From NCBI RefSeq assembly GCF_040958095.1, contig NC_091156.1, positions 20,834,175 to 20,898,174 of the forward strand: 64,000 nt of DNA, read 5' to 3'. Each line of letters begins with the position of its first letter. Within the stretch, counting starts at the first letter, position 1. Of this stretch, positions 1 through 11,216 are shown piece by piece. The position numbers were made by a program, and so were the translations under genes. Source of the stretch: Procambarus clarkii. Its lineage: Eukaryota > Arthropoda > Malacostraca > Decapoda > Cambaridae. The notes beneath the pieces are model-generated. The model was not told the DNA's origin, searched no databases, and worked only from the letters and a program-made list of their open reading frames with translations.

Positions 1-2080
1 AGCTGAAGCGGCTCCGCCTGCGCCGCACGAAAAGAGGCGACAGTATGTGGCAAGACGACTGCCCCCAACCCCCACTAGAAAACCAAGCCGAGAGTAAACC
101 AAGCTAACAAGAGGAACCACCTAAGAAGGGACAGGAAAAGGAAGGACCGCCAAAATACCCCATACTGCCGCCAAGAGAAGCACGCAGGTGGGACACCTAC
201 CACGAAGCCACCCGACCACCAACCGGAGGCAAGACCACGAGGTAGAACATAAGCAGCCCCGACAAGTCCCTCCCGAGCCCAGGAAAAAGGCGGAGCCGCG
301 AGAAGATCTCGGGCGCGACCACCGAGACCCAGGCGGCACAAGGAGATGGAACGTCTGCCGAACAGAAAAACTCCCCGAAGCATGCAAGCCCGCCAGGAGT
401 TTAGAAACGACGGGTCCGACGCGAGACATCGCAAGAACCCCCCCCAAAAAAAAAAAAACAACAACAACCGGCAGGGCAAGCTAGGAAAACCAAAGAAGGC
501 GGAAGGGTCGCCGCCAGAACAGGACCCGAACCAAGGGGCACGAACAACTGCAACAGACCGAGACAAGCACATCACAGGACACAGGCTGACCAACGCCTAA
601 GAACACACGCAGAACATCCCTGCTGCAGAGGAGGCAGGAAGAAAGAGCAGAAGCACAAAAAAAAAAAAAAAACAGGAGAACAACCAAGGGTGGACAATCA
701 GGCAGGGACAAAAACCCCACGCAATCTCCAGGCACAAAACGGCAGCAAAGTGCCACTCCACAACCGGACACAGGAACAAGGACACGCCACCGTGAAACAC
801 GGTACCAATGCACACGTGCAGCAGCAGCAACAGGCACCACTGCAACATGCAACATGTAAATAGCAACTCCCCTCTGCAAAGGCAGAGAACGGAGCAGGCA
901 GACCCCAGACAGGGCCAACGGAGACACGACAAAACCCTGCAGGTCCAGAAACCTGCACCAGGCGACCGACGGCGGAGAAACCCCGCTCGATACCTGCTGG
1001 ATGAGGTACTGGGAGCTCTTTTACACCTCAAGCCCGGCCCAAGGTCAGGCCAGACCGGCCAGAGGATGGCCCACCAGGCAGCTGCTAGGAGCAGGCCACC
1101 GGCCCACATACCCCCACAACCAGGACGGGCCGGAACTGCCATACGAAAACAGGCCAGTGCGCCCTGGAAGCCCACGGACGAACCAGCAAGAAGGCTTATG
1201 CTCGCAAGTAGGTTGTGTAACAAGCACAGACCACTGATGGTAATACAGTGTTCCCCAAAAGTGCCAATAGCACCACTGCACTCCACTGGTACTATCCCGC
1301 AAGTTCTACCAGATAGGCGAGACCCAAGAGCCAGAGCTCAAATCCTGCAAGCACAGCCAGGAGCCTCACCAGGTGAGTACAGAACCAACCCTACAACCCC
1401 CACACCTCACAACATTAAAAAAGGAGGGTCCCCTGAATGACTCCAGCATGGGTTGGACATGCACATGAGGGGGACAGGGAGGGTTGAAAAAGGGACAGTC
1501 ACTGGTGTGCGAACGGTCTCAGTCGTACAAAAATATACCTAAATAAAGACAGGTATATAAACACCGCCGCATCCAGCGCCCGGCCAAAAGACGCCAGACC
1601 GCAGAAACTCACCTGGCGAATGGTGGCTCGAACTTGACACAACTCAACCGTGCCCAGAAGAACTTGGGAGCACCGCCAGGTGAAGACGCCAGAGCTGGAC
1701 CCTGCCGGACCCGCAGGAGAATAGGGAGAGGCGAAGGAGGCGGTCCACACCCATGACACAGGGAAAACCGCGGTGTCCTCCCCACAACTGGGAACCAGGA
1801 TACCCCCGGCGCGAAGGGGCACATACCGCAGCCAGGGAGAAGAACGAGAGGCGAAGCACTGTAGCAAAAAGGGCGCAAAACCCCAGCACTGAAACACCGC
1901 CCAGACCAAAACAAACTCCACGGCGCACGCGCATAACACGCTGGCCGAACCGCACACCCTCCCTGCGGGAAGGCGCCAGCCAGGACTATTGCACGAGAAA
2001 AGGAGCCAAAAGAGGAAGCAGGAACAATAAAACCGGCCAAAGAAGCAAAGAGCCCAAAAAAAAAAAAAAAAAGGAACCCA

Positions 2081-2454
2081 ACCGGGCGACAAGTAGCCCA
2101 ACCGGGCGACAAGTAGCCCAACCGGGCGGCAAGTAGCCCAACCGGGCGACAAGTAGCCCAACCGGGCGACAAGTAGCCCAACCGGGCGACAAGTAGCCCA
2201 ACCGGGCGACAAGTAGCCCAACAGGGCGACAAGTAGCCCAACAGGGCGACAAGTAGCCCAACAGGGCGACAAGTAGCCCAACAGGGCGACAAGTAGCCCA
2301 ACAGGGCGACAAGTAGCCCAACAGGGCGACAAGTAGCCCAACAGGGCGACAAGTAGCCCAACAGGGCGACAAGTAGCCCAACAGGGCGACAAGTAGCCCA
2401 ACAGGGCGACAAGTAGCCCAACAGGGCGACAAGTAGCCCAACAGGGCGACAAGT
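2081..2454. repeat. 20-bp minisatellite, about 19 units
   Basis: Head-to-tail 20-bp unit (accgggcgacaagtagccca) inside DIRS element A, directly after a 17-nt A run. The first seven units carry ACCGGG (the third has GGCGGC instead of GGCGAC); the twelve units from 2221 onward all carry ACAGGG. The last unit is truncated. Because 20 is not a multiple of 3, all three minus-strand frames stay open through it, which creates spurious ORFs of 150-319 residues. There are no unique spacers. Confidence 0.97.
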
Positions 2455-4124
2455 ACTAGGAGCCGACAGACGTTCCAATAATGCGGGAAGTAGCGAAAAA
2501 CCTTCCCGTACCCTCAAGAACACAGAAGCCAACACTAGTCCCGAAGGCACACGAAGGCGCAGGCGCACCCGAGATCAGAAGTCACGCAGAACCCCATCGA
2601 ACGGGGAAACATGACAAAAACACCGTCCCAAAAAGCGGGGGAGGAAACATCCACCCCCAGGACGGAACCAACCGACTCAAAGGCCAAGGAACCGAGCCCG
2701 GGGAGGGGCCGACGTCCAACAGCACGTACGGCGAGTGGGGAGGAAAGACCCCACTCCGCGTAACCACAAGCCCCGCCTAGAGGGGGATAAAAACCCCCAC
2801 GGGGTCTAACGGGGCCAAGGCCCCCCCAAGTCAGCCCCTCCCCAGCCCCGGGAACCTACACGACAGGCCCCGGGGCCGAGCCGTTCCCCCAAAGCCCCGG
2901 CCGTACCAGAAAACCGGGGCAGCCGTGAAAACACTAAGGAAGGAAGCCCACTGGCAGACTCATACAACACGGCTGGAGGAACAGGCCCAAATGCCCCCGT
3001 CACCACCCCGGAAGGGGAATTCCCCGAGACTGCCCGAGTCTCAACACCACCAAACACCCCGCCCTGAACCTACAGACGGTAAGGAACCGGATGCAGGCAG
3101 GAAGGGTGAACCAGGGGAAAGACAAGGGGGCGTGGATGGAACCGAAGCAACCAACACCCCCAAGTCCCAAAACGAACTACAACGGGGCAGCCCCGGGGCT
3201 CCCGGGGAGGAAACCACGAGAACGTTGCCACCACCAAGGCTCAAGTGCAACGCCCCTGCTGCCCGCACCTGCTTTGTTAGCACAACTGGGTAACCGAGCC
3301 ACAACGAGCAACCAAACTCGCAGGACACCGGGTCGAAGGGGTCACTGACCCCACAGGCAGCAGATGGAGGCAAAACAGAGAGTCACCCAGAGACAAAAGG
3401 TGAGAGCAACCCTCAAACTCGCTGGAAGCGAGGGGGGGGGCTCTGGGGTCACATCCATCGGACCCGCGCGCCCCCAGGGGTTTCCCAGGGTCCCGAGCGT
3501 TTACTTTAAGAGGACTCGCGCTCAGGTAATCCCAGGCAGGGTACTGCTAACCGGCACCCAAGCTACCAAACAACTTTCTAAGAGCTGAACCCCCGGGACG
3601 TGTACACTCACGGGGACCTAGCAGGGGGTACCACCAGAAATACTCAGAACACAAGGGACACCAGGGGCAAGAACGAAGGCAGACCCCCCCCCACCAGGTA
3701 TATAAACAAAAGAAAAAGAAAACCCCGCAAGAGGACAGCGTACCCAAGCGGAACAGAGCCGGCCGCTATGATTGGTAAAGACAAGCTGCACAGTACCCCG
3801 CGCCCCACCAGTGCAAACACTGCCCCTTACTCTAAGGTGAACAAGGGAGACAGAACACCCGAGCACACAAAGAGCGGCCGAAAACCAAGCAGTAAACGGC
3901 CAAGCAGGGGCAGGACTCAAGGAACTTGTGGAAGGTGGCCCCAAGCCCCAAGGGCAGTACTTACAGGGCACCTAGGGAAGGGAACCCTAGGCGCATGCAG
4001 CCCGAGTACTGAAGAATCACTCCCGGCTCACGCACCACCTAGAAAACAGACACCACACTCTAGGTACAGTGCTGAAACAACCACTGGAGCCGGAGCACAT
4101 AACCATTGCCTATAGCATCAGCCG

Positions 4125-4547
4125 AAGAACTGATGGGTGGATAGCCGGCGTGGGAGGTCTGGGGCTCCCCCTTCCCCCTCCCGGGGAGGGGGGAGCTGCG
4201 CAGACAGCGGCGCGGTGACGTATGACGTCATACTAGTTTCCTTGTTTTCTGTTGAAGAGTTCTATTCACTAGTTCGGCTTAGGTAGCAATTTTCACCAGA
4301 ATAGGGGTTTGTTTTGGAATGCTTACCTTTCTGGATGCTTGACCCGGTCGATGGCAGACATAGAATGCTTCCAACCACACGGGGGTTTCTATAGGCCATT
4401 GCTCCCCTTGCCTCTCTGAGGGGGCCAGGTTCTGGCTCGTGGTCCCCGGTAGGCCCTAGAACTCCATACACATGACTGATGCCAAAGTCTGACATTAGCA
4501 TATCAGCCGGTAAAGCTCCGGGGAGCCGACGGGGCTCCCCCCAGAAA
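4125..4547. repeat. ITR of DIRS element A (plus-strand right end)
   Basis: Matches the right ITR of element B and the reverse complement of the left ITRs throughout: shared blocks include the GGTCGATGGCAGA stretch, a CCAGGTTCTGG stretch and the closing AGCTCC...GGGGCTCC...CAGAAA terminus. It is diverged from B but close in layout to the right end of C. Confidence 0.8.
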
Positions 4548-4552
4548 GAGGC

Positions 4553-4860
4553 GATATAATCACTACGTACAAAATAGTAACAGGAATTGATAAAATCGAT
4601 AGGGAAGATTTCCCGAGACCTGGAACTTCAAGAACAAGAGGTCATAGATTTAAACTATCTAAACACAGATGCTGAAGAAATAAGAAAATTCACTTTCGCA
4701 AACAGAGTGGTAGACGGTTGCAACAGGTTAGGTGAGAAGATGGTGGAGGCCAAGACTGTCAGTAGTTTCAAAGCGTTATATGACAAAGAGTGCTGGGAAG
4801 ACGGGACACCACAAGCGTAGCTCTCATTCTGTAACTACACTTAGGTAATTACACACAAAG
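4553..4860 (+). mobile_element. CR1-like LINE 3' fragment between DIRS A and B
   Basis: The frame from 4587 to 4820 encodes the C-terminal tail typical of CR1-like LINE ORF2: an FANRVVDGCNRLG segment (compare FSVRVVNGWNALG in the intact LINE at 48721) and a SSFKALYDKE ending (compare SFKCRYDRAQ). It then runs into a short 3' UTR ending in a CACTTAGGTAATTACAC tail. A second copy of this 3' end is at 7745-7835. Severely 5'-truncated; its family differs from the LINE at 48.6 kb. Confidence 0.75.
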
Positions 4861-5013
4861 TGGCCAGAAAGAATGAAGCATTAGGAGAAATGGTTAAAGA
4901 AGCATTAATCAGACAAGTAGACATCAGACAAGAAATTAGAAAGGAACCGACATCCATATCTGAACTGGTACAAAACACAGTTGATAGAAGCTCCTGATAA
5001 TTTTGCTTGCAAA
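4861..5013. other. AT-richer spacer between DIRS A and B
   Basis: Lower-GC sequence that looks like the pre-insertion target of element B. If B is removed at the AGAAAA shared by its two flanks, one frame stays open from about 4960 across to about 11325. No family recognised. Confidence 0.5.
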
Positions 5014-5470
5014 GAAAACCAGCGTTGAATGTAATGAAACGCCATTTTCTGGGTGAGCCCCGGAGGCTCCCTGGAGCTTATCGGGCTAATGTGTGTTATG
5101 TTAGACCGGGACATTAGCTAAGGAGTTCAGACCTACCAGGGACCAGCGCCAGAACCTGGCCCCTTCAGAGAGGTTTCAGGGAGCAATGGCCCTGGAAAAC
5201 CCCATATGGTTGGGGGTTTTCCTTATCTGCCATCGACCGGGGTTAGGCACCCAGAAAGGTAGGCGTAACAAAACAAACCCCACATGGTAAGACACTACAA
5301 CAAAAACCGAACAGAGAGGTAGAAAACTCCCTACAATCCCAAGGAAACAAGCAAACAAGCAAACATCACACTTTATTGCCGCGCCGATCGTCCGCGCAGC
5401 CCTCCCCACCCCGGGAGGGGGAGGGGGGAGCCCCGGACCTACCGCGCCGGCTGCCAAGCTCCAGTTCGGA
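5014..5470. repeat. Left ITR of DIRS B
   Basis: Reverse complement of 10797-11216 with only a few differences: a length change in a C/G run near 5410 and a rare substitution. The outermost ~60 bases differ from the other ITR's tip and are instead copied, inverted, in the ICR at 5523-5580. An apparent 91-93-residue ORF in both ITR copies is not kept in elements A or C and is not treated as a gene. Confidence 0.9.
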
Positions 5471-5522
5471 AGCTAAGCCTCAACCAACGCGAAAAAACCG
5501 CCGACCGGTGGGAGGGAGGGTT

Positions 5523-5614
5523 TCCAGGGAGCCTCCGGGGCTCACCCAGAAAATGGCGTTTCATTACATTCAACGCTGGTTTTCTGTGGGGAGCCCCTAC
5601 GGCTCCCTGGAGCT
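5523..5614. repeat. Internal complementary region (ICR) of DIRS B
   Basis: The first part is the exact reverse complement of the left terminus 5014-5076. It continues without a gap into the exact reverse complement of the right terminus (5579-5614 against about 11183-11218). The junction reads as the two element ends fused over AGAAAA, that is, a circle junction. This is the hallmark ICR of DIRS1-type elements, which is thought to template completion of the circular intermediate. Confidence 0.9.
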
Positions 5615-5639
5615 TCATACCCAAAGAGAAGGAAAAGAA

Positions 5640-6230
5640 AGGGCTAACCCGGGAGGCGGCCGCCACAAACTCTGCAACGCAAAGCCAAGACAACCGGTCG
5701 CAAACCTGCGACCCAAGGCAACAAGAACGCCCAAGAACAGACATACACATGGATGGGCGGCCAAAAACCTGTGCGACCCACAATTCCCTGCACCCGAAAT
5801 GAGCCCGAGACGTCACCAACACAGCAGCAATTGCTGTAAACGTCTGAACAGCACGGGCGCAAAGACAGACCGCAGTAAGAAGGAAAACACTGCGGACGAC
5901 CCGGGAGACCCGAGCCCTGAAAACAGGGAACGAAGGAACCGGATCAACCCCAGCGCATCCCCAGGCACGGTACGCCGGCAACAGCAAAAAGCACAACTGG
6001 ACAACACAGGACGCACCCCCCGGCCAAACCAAACAAGTACCAATACCCCAAGAACCCCTCCGGAAAGCAGCCGTCTCGACCGTCGCCAGGACAGAGAAAG
6101 GCTGCACACCAATAAAGCTACCACCAGTACCAAAGAGGAGGAAACTGAAACCGAAGGGGCTACCACAAACTGAGGGGAAGAGAAGAAGGCACCCTGAACA
6201 AGGACCAGGATGGCTCAGGCGACTCATGAG
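5640..6230 (-). pseudogene. Decayed tyrosine recombinase region of DIRS B
   Basis: The position next to the ICR and the nucleotide similarity to 11985-12430 (where recombinase motifs can be read) identify this as the tyrosine recombinase that would integrate the circular DNA. In B the reading frame is broken: the HxxR and terminal Tyr boxes cannot be followed in one frame, and the longest minus frame (5439-6227) crosses into ICR and ITR sequence. Considered non-functional. Confidence 0.55.
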
Positions 6231-7590
6231 CAGGCCGGAGGGGAAACAAAACGCGAGAAGACGTAATAAACGTCATACAGTCTCCAAGACGAAGCTCGCA
6301 GGTGGGACACCGGCAACAAAGCCACCTGAACACCATAGAGATGGCGATACCTGCGTCAAAATACCAGACGCGAAGAGCCAAAGAGAAGGCCGAACCAGTC
6401 ACGGACAGGACCGATTCGGCCTGCCGAAAGAGGCGAAGCCTCAGGAAAAACGCCCCGGGTACGGACACCTATCAAGCAGCGTCTGAAAAGAAGGCCGGGC
6501 CGGCCACAGTGGAACCATAAGGACTGTTCTCGTGGGAATGGGCTGCAACTGAGCCAGAACCCGAAGCAACAGCTGGACCGGGAGAAGAGGTACAGGTACC
6601 CCCCACCTCGACCAGGCCTGCCGAAAGCCTCCACCGTGAAGTCCTCGCAGGTGGGAAGGGCGCCACAAAACGGGCGACGCCTAGACCACGCCGACCCGAA
6701 GACGTCCATGGCCAGGAGTCCAGAAGCCCAACAGAGCCAACAAAACGAATCGGCGACGACTGGCCAACCCACGAAGAGGAATGAACCGAGACAGCTGTCC
6801 ACCAGGACGCAGGACACACCCCGGACACGAGCCACACGGTTAACCAAACCCCCTGTGGTTCCGGCAAGAACCACCAGAGAACAGTCGAAACAGAGCTGAA
6901 CGGTAGAGTACCTAGTGACCCAAACCCTCCGAAGCGCAAACCAGACAGCCATGAACACCTGAACCGGGCTGTGAGCCCGACGGACAGACAGACTCCATCA
7001 ACCTCGGCCGACCTGGTGAGCACAGGTCACAAAGCCCCAGCCGAGAGACGACCCGTCCGTGAACACATCGAGCGAAGGCTCGGGGAGCCGCCAAGGCACG
7101 GAACCCCGAAAACCCCAAAGAGGAAGCTGGTGACGCAGCACCAACACCAGATCCCCAGAGGAACCCAAGGAATGCAAGAGGCGGAAGTGGAGTCTCCGTA
7201 GGAACCAACCGACGCCGGAGCCAAACCCGACTCCGCGGGTAGACAAGCACGCCGAAGTGCAAACTCCCGCACAACCGCCCAAGCAACCGCTGAGCAACCC
7301 GGGACCCCCTCCTGAACAGCCAAAGGCGGGACCACAGCCACAGTAACACTTCTGGAGGGAAGATAATGAGGGGCCCAAGAGCCTGAAACAAGGCCCAGGT
7401 CCGAACCCGGGACGGAACAGAAGGTAAAACCTCCAGATCACCAGGAAACCAAACCCAGCGATCTGGAAAGAACCATCCCCTGGCGAGCAGACAAGCGGAC
7501 TGACTGGGAGCCCACTCCAGCCAGTCGTCGAGGTAGGCCAGACACCGAATCTCAGACGCAGACAGGGCACTAAGATCCGGTAAAGATGCA
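6230..7590 (-). pseudogene. RNase H and C-terminal RT half of DIRS B
   Basis: On the minus strand 7524-7535 encodes YLDD followed by WLEWAPSQSA, the RT catalytic motif C of DIRS elements with both aspartates present. 7031-7077 encodes SLDVFTDGSSLGWGF, the first RNase H motif with its Asp. Further downstream about 6700-6960 carries degraded DCSLVV and SRRR-like blocks that align with the cleaner copy in element C. Several frame changes separate these motifs, so no single product can be made. In a live element this enzyme would copy element RNA into circular DNA. Confidence 0.7.
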
Positions 7591-7838
7591 AAGAGTATAC
7601 AAAGTGCCCTTCACAAAATAGGGAATGCAATAAAAACAGCAAACCTGAAGCCCCACCACCAAAGCATTGTATGACAATCATATGAAGACATATTATGACA
7701 TATGACAATCATTATACGACAATATGACAATTATAATCAAAGCATGATATGACAGTGCTGGGAAGACGGGACACCACGAGAGTAGCTCTCATCCTGTAAC
7801 TACACTTAGGTAAGTACACATAGGTAATTACCAACCGT
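7590..7838 (+). mobile_element. LINE 3' end inserted in the RT of DIRS B
   Basis: 7745-7835 repeats the 3' end seen at 4790-4855 (a GGGAAGACGGGACACCAC block, then a CACTTAGGTAA tail). Upstream, 7640-7745 is AT-rich with a repeated ATGACAAT-type motif. The insertion separates RT motif A (7845-7905) from motif C (7524-7535), so it postdates element B. Confidence 0.65.
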
Positions 7839-7839
7839 G

Positions 7840-8280
7840 CTAGCCCCAGAAAAACTGGAGAGGAATGTGCCAAGAAGTGACCTGGAGGTCCAGGTCCACC
7901 ATCCATGCACCCGGCCCTAACAGAATCCGAACAGGAGACAACAGTCCTCCGAGCAGGGCAGAGGATCCAGGGCGCAGACGGAAGTAGTCCAGAAGAACTG
8001 CAGACTGGAAAAGCTCATGACTGCAAAGAGCAGACGGGAAGCCCAGAAGGATGGGGCGGAACGACCACGCCCCACGCACCCACGAAGAGGAAATGAAGCG
8101 CAGGGAAGAAGCCCACCCCGCCAGCTCTGAACCCCCCCCAAGGGGGAGAAGCCGTCCTCCGACGCCAGCAGAGGCCGGAAGACAACCCAAAGCGCCCACC
8201 AACAGCGGGACCAAGCGAGAGGCAACAGAGCAAGCTGCTCCCCCAGCGCCCAGTCAACAGAGAAGGGAACAGAACCCCTT
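7840..8280 (-). pseudogene. N-terminal RT half of DIRS B
   Basis: The minus frame 7840-8214 ends in a WMVDLDLQVTSWHIPL segment, recognisable as RT motif A (the DIRS form is close to SLDLKDAYWHVPI, as read in the plus copy near 19770). The leading part is GC-rich and not recognisable by eye. It is cut off from motif C by the LINE at 7590-7838. Confidence 0.6.
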
Positions 8281-8289
8281 CAGAAAGAA

Positions 8290-8497
8290 AAAGTACACAA
8301 CCGAAGTCATGAGGAGAGACTACGGGAATGAAACCACACTTCGCTGGAAGAGGAAGTGAGGGGAGACCTGATCACCACATACAAGATACCCAAGGGAATT
8401 GACAGGGTTGAGAAGGACAGGATATGTAACACAAGGGGCACACGCACTAGGGGACACAGGTGGAAACTGAGTACCCAAAAGAGCCACAGATAGAATT

Positions 8498-8544
<47 letters not shown>

Positions 8545-8750
8545 AGTGTCAGAATGGGAACGGGAAAGCACCAAGAAGTAATGTGGCGACTCCTCACACA
8601 AGTAACGAGGCTGACCCCCATACAATGTCACATGTAGACATGACAGAGCCCAACAGGCACAGGAACCGATACACCTGTTGACGGACGGTTGAGAGGCAGG
8701 ACCAAGGAGCCAGAGCTCAACCCCCACAAGCACAACTAGGTGAGGACATA
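8290..8750 (+). mobile_element. CR1-like LINE 3' fragment with a 44-T tract, inside DIRS B
   Basis: Matches the 3' part of the LINE at 48.6-51.5 kb: TGGAAACTGAGTACCC, the MSHVDMT-like region and the GAGGC...CAACCCCC...CACAACTAGGTGAG tail can all be followed. Where sister copies read a short T run before AGTGTCAGA (compare 56393-56410), this copy has 44 consecutive T (8500-8543). Strongly 5'-truncated. Confidence 0.85.
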
Positions 8751-8774
8751 TATTGTAAAAGCACAAGCCGCCGA

Positions 8775-10790
8775 CTAGTGGCAAAGAGCACTACGCCGGC
8801 CAGGCAAAGAAGGCACAAAACTGCATCAAAAGGCCCACCTCGACAGCAAAACCACAAAGTCCCAGCACAACCACAACATGTGCCAAGACCCAAAAAGCTC
8901 AGCCTGCAAGCCAGGAAGACCCCGGAACCCCAAAAGGCCGAACCGGGTCACACGAGGAAACAAAGTCCCCTGAACCCACAAAAGGGGGCCCAAGAGGAAG
9001 AAACCTCCAGAACGAAACCAAGGAACCCAAAGGAACCCAGAATCGAACCAGGGGGAGCCCAAACCACCACATATGCCGGCGGAAAACACCACTAAAAGGC
9101 AAAGCACAGACCCCAGCAGAACGCCCTGGGAAAACGGTCCCAACAGACCGAAAACCGAGGGGCAAGGTGTGGGAGCAAGCATACCAGCCAGGGGCACTGA
9201 GCCTAAACCCAGAGGCTCAGACCCCAAATCAACACCCAAACGTTCCCAGAGGAACAGGCAACGGCAAGAAAACACCAGAAAAACAAAGAAACGACAACAG
9301 GAGAACAAAAACCCTGCAAATTTTTTGAAAACTCACCAGAGACGCTCGCTCGCACACCCAGACGCATGTAAACAAACCGCAACGCCGCCCTGGTGGCCAC
9401 GCCGGGAAACCGGCAGACGAAAATGGCCGCCAGCAGGGGCTGTGACTGACGCTTAATACACAAAAACACGCCAGCAAATGTGGGAAGCTAGCAGACTGGA
9501 AGGGCGAAAAACGACGCCCAACAGCAGAAAAACCCCTGAAGGGGCAAAACCGCCCCAGAACTGCTAGTAGGCAACCCCCACAGCCCCGGGAACCAACAAC
9601 AGAGGCCCCGGGGCAGAGCCGTCCTCCAAGCCCTCCGCCCTGAAAGAAAAGCAAGAGCCCACGGGAAAGGCAACAAGAAAGGGCCGCTGGTAAGACCCAG
9701 AAGCCTTGGCAGGAGGCACAGGCTCAAACCTCCGTCCCCAACCCGAACGGGGCATCCCCCGAAAACCGCCCGAGTCTCTGCCGCAACTGAACCCCGCCCC
9801 GACCCAGAAACACGCAGACGGTCCGGAGCCGGGAACATGGAGAGAAAGGGGCGAGCAGCACCTAACCAAACGGGGCGGCCACGGGGCATTCGAGTGGGAA
9901 ACCAACCTAGCATGTTGCAGCAACCTAACCTAGCTTGCAACACGGATGCCGCCTGTACTCTGAACAGTAATAACATCAGGAGAGTACTGGAGAACAAGCA
10001 GAGAATCACTCGCAAGACTCCGGGTCAAGGTGTCAGTGACCCAACAGGCAGCATGACGGAGGTAAAAATGACGACTGTCACCCGGAGACAAGGGAACAGC
10101 AACCAACGATCCCGTACAAGACGGGTTGGAACCCGGAAGACACATGCAATGGTCCCCCGAGCCCAGACAGGGGTTTCCAGGGCCCGTAGGGTAACAACTA
10201 CGGGAAGCCCGGGCAAGGTGTTGCTAACCGGTTAAGAAACCCAAACATAACAAGAGGGTAGATTATAGCACTGAAAACCCCCGAGACGTGTACAAGCACG
10301 GGGGCCTAGCAGAGGGCCGCCAAACACTACCAGTGGAACTATAACCACCTTAGGCAGACCCCCACCAGGCAAGAAAAAGAAAAACAAAAGAAAAACCCCG
10401 CAAAAGTACACCGTCTCCAGAGGCAACAGAAACCGGCCGCCGCTGAGGTGGCAGGCTGCGCAACACCTTGACGCCCTAACCAGCACAATACCAATCCCTA
10501 CCCAGGGCCAAACAAGGGCCCCAAGCCCCAGCTGGCCCCAAGGGCGAGGCAAATGCCGAGCAGCAAGAACCTCTACGGGAATGGTTCCCGAACGCCCCAG
10601 GGAAGATAACCCTGTAACGCAAGGGCAGTACTCACAGGGCGCTTAGGGAAGTCAGCCACTAAGCACATGCAGCCCCGGCACTGATGAAGTACTCCTGGCC
10701 ACCGCACACCACAACACACGGCAGTGAACGCCACACAAGGCAAACACCGCCTAGGAAACTGAGGCCAGAGAAGCGTCAATCCCGGTTGAC
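8775..10790 (-). pseudogene. Gag-like 5' region of DIRS B (decayed)
   Basis: This GC-rich tract resembles 2460-4120 of element A block by block (for example the CCCCGGGAACC...GGCCCCGGGGC block at ~9590 and ~2850, and the ACGTGTACA...CGGGG...CCTAGCAG block at ~10285 and ~3598). In DIRS order it is the 5' third, where Gag is encoded. Minus-strand frames reach only 100-175 residues, and no zinc knuckle or other motif was recognised, so the Gag label is positional. Confidence 0.45.
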
Positions 10791-10796
10791 ATTAGC

Positions 10797-11216
10797 GAAC
10801 GAACTGGAGCTTGGCAGCCGGCGCGGTAGGTCCGGGGCTCCCCCCTCCCGGGGTGGGGAGGGCTGCGCGGACGATCGGCGCGGCAGTAAAGTGTGATGTT
10901 TGCTTGTTTGCTTGTTTCCTTGGGATTGTAGGGAGTTTTCTACCTCTCTGTTCGGTTTTTGTTGTAGTGTCTTACCATGTGGGGTTTGTTTTGTTACGCC
11001 TACCTTTCTGGGTGCCTAACCCCGGTCGATGGCAGATAAGGAAAACCCCCAACCATATGGGGTTTTCCAGGGCCATTGCTCCCTGAAACCTCTCTGAAGG
11101 GGCCAGGTTCTGGCGCTGGTCCCTGGTAGGTCTGAACTCCTTAGCTAATGTCCCGGTCTAACATAACACACATTAGCCCGATAAGCTCCAGGGAGCCGTA
11201 GGGGCTCCCCACAGAA
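10797..11216. repeat. Right ITR of DIRS B
   Basis: Inverted partner of 5014-5470 and almost identical to it. Its tip (from about 11183) is specific to this end and reappears inverted in the ICR at 5579-5614. Confidence 0.9.

Larger units (their letters stand above)
1..4547 (-). mobile_element. DIRS1-like retrotransposon A (its 3' part lies outside the window)
   Basis: GC-rich block whose first ~350 bases resemble element C from about 12725, and whose 2456-4120 part resembles element B 9300-10790. It ends in an inverted-terminal-repeat copy at 4125-4547. Coding would run on the minus strand, so the terminus at 4547 is the 5' end of the element and the window edge removes its recombinase end, left ITR and ICR. 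No intact ORF remains: minus-strand frames are short and broken. Poly(A) runs at 431-442, 657-672 and 2056-2072 and a 20-bp tandem array at 2081-2454 have expanded inside it. Family known: DIRS elements encode Gag, RT/RNase H and a tyrosine recombinase. Inferred: an old, non-autonomous copy. Confidence 0.7.
5014..11216 (-). mobile_element. DIRS1-like retrotransposon B, both termini present (~6.2 kb)
   Basis: Left ITR 5014-5470, ICR about 5523-5614, recombinase region 5640-6230, RNase H and RT C-terminal half about 6230-7590, a LINE interruption 7590-7838, RT N-terminal half about 7840-8280, a second LINE piece 8290-8750, a Gag-like region 8775-10790 and right ITR 10797-11216. The order matches DIRS1 read on the minus strand (Gag, RT/RNase H, YR, ICR, ITR). 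Both flanks show AGAAAA, and no longer target duplication is visible. The two ITRs are almost identical, yet the coding region is full of frameshifts and stops, so B was probably mobilised in trans or its ITRs have been homogenised. Recognition of the family rests on RT YLDDW, RNase H LDVFTD and the ITR/ICR architecture. Confidence 0.85.

Noticed and set aside
188-1440. Plus-strand ORFs of 80-210 codons in the GC-rich block
   Set aside because: They are antisense to degraded DIRS coding sequence and show no domain.
2081-2454. CRISPR-like array
   Set aside because: Units are directly head-to-tail with no unique spacers, in a eukaryotic retrotransposon.
1499-2568. Minus frames of 317 and 319 codons
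   Set aside because: The 20-bp array keeps all three frames open and the flanks show no domain; they are artefacts of the array in a decayed DIRS element.
5176-5457. 91-93-residue ORF conserved in both ITRs of DIRS B
   Set aside because: The two copies are one inverted repeat, so conservation is automatic; elements A and C do not keep the frame.
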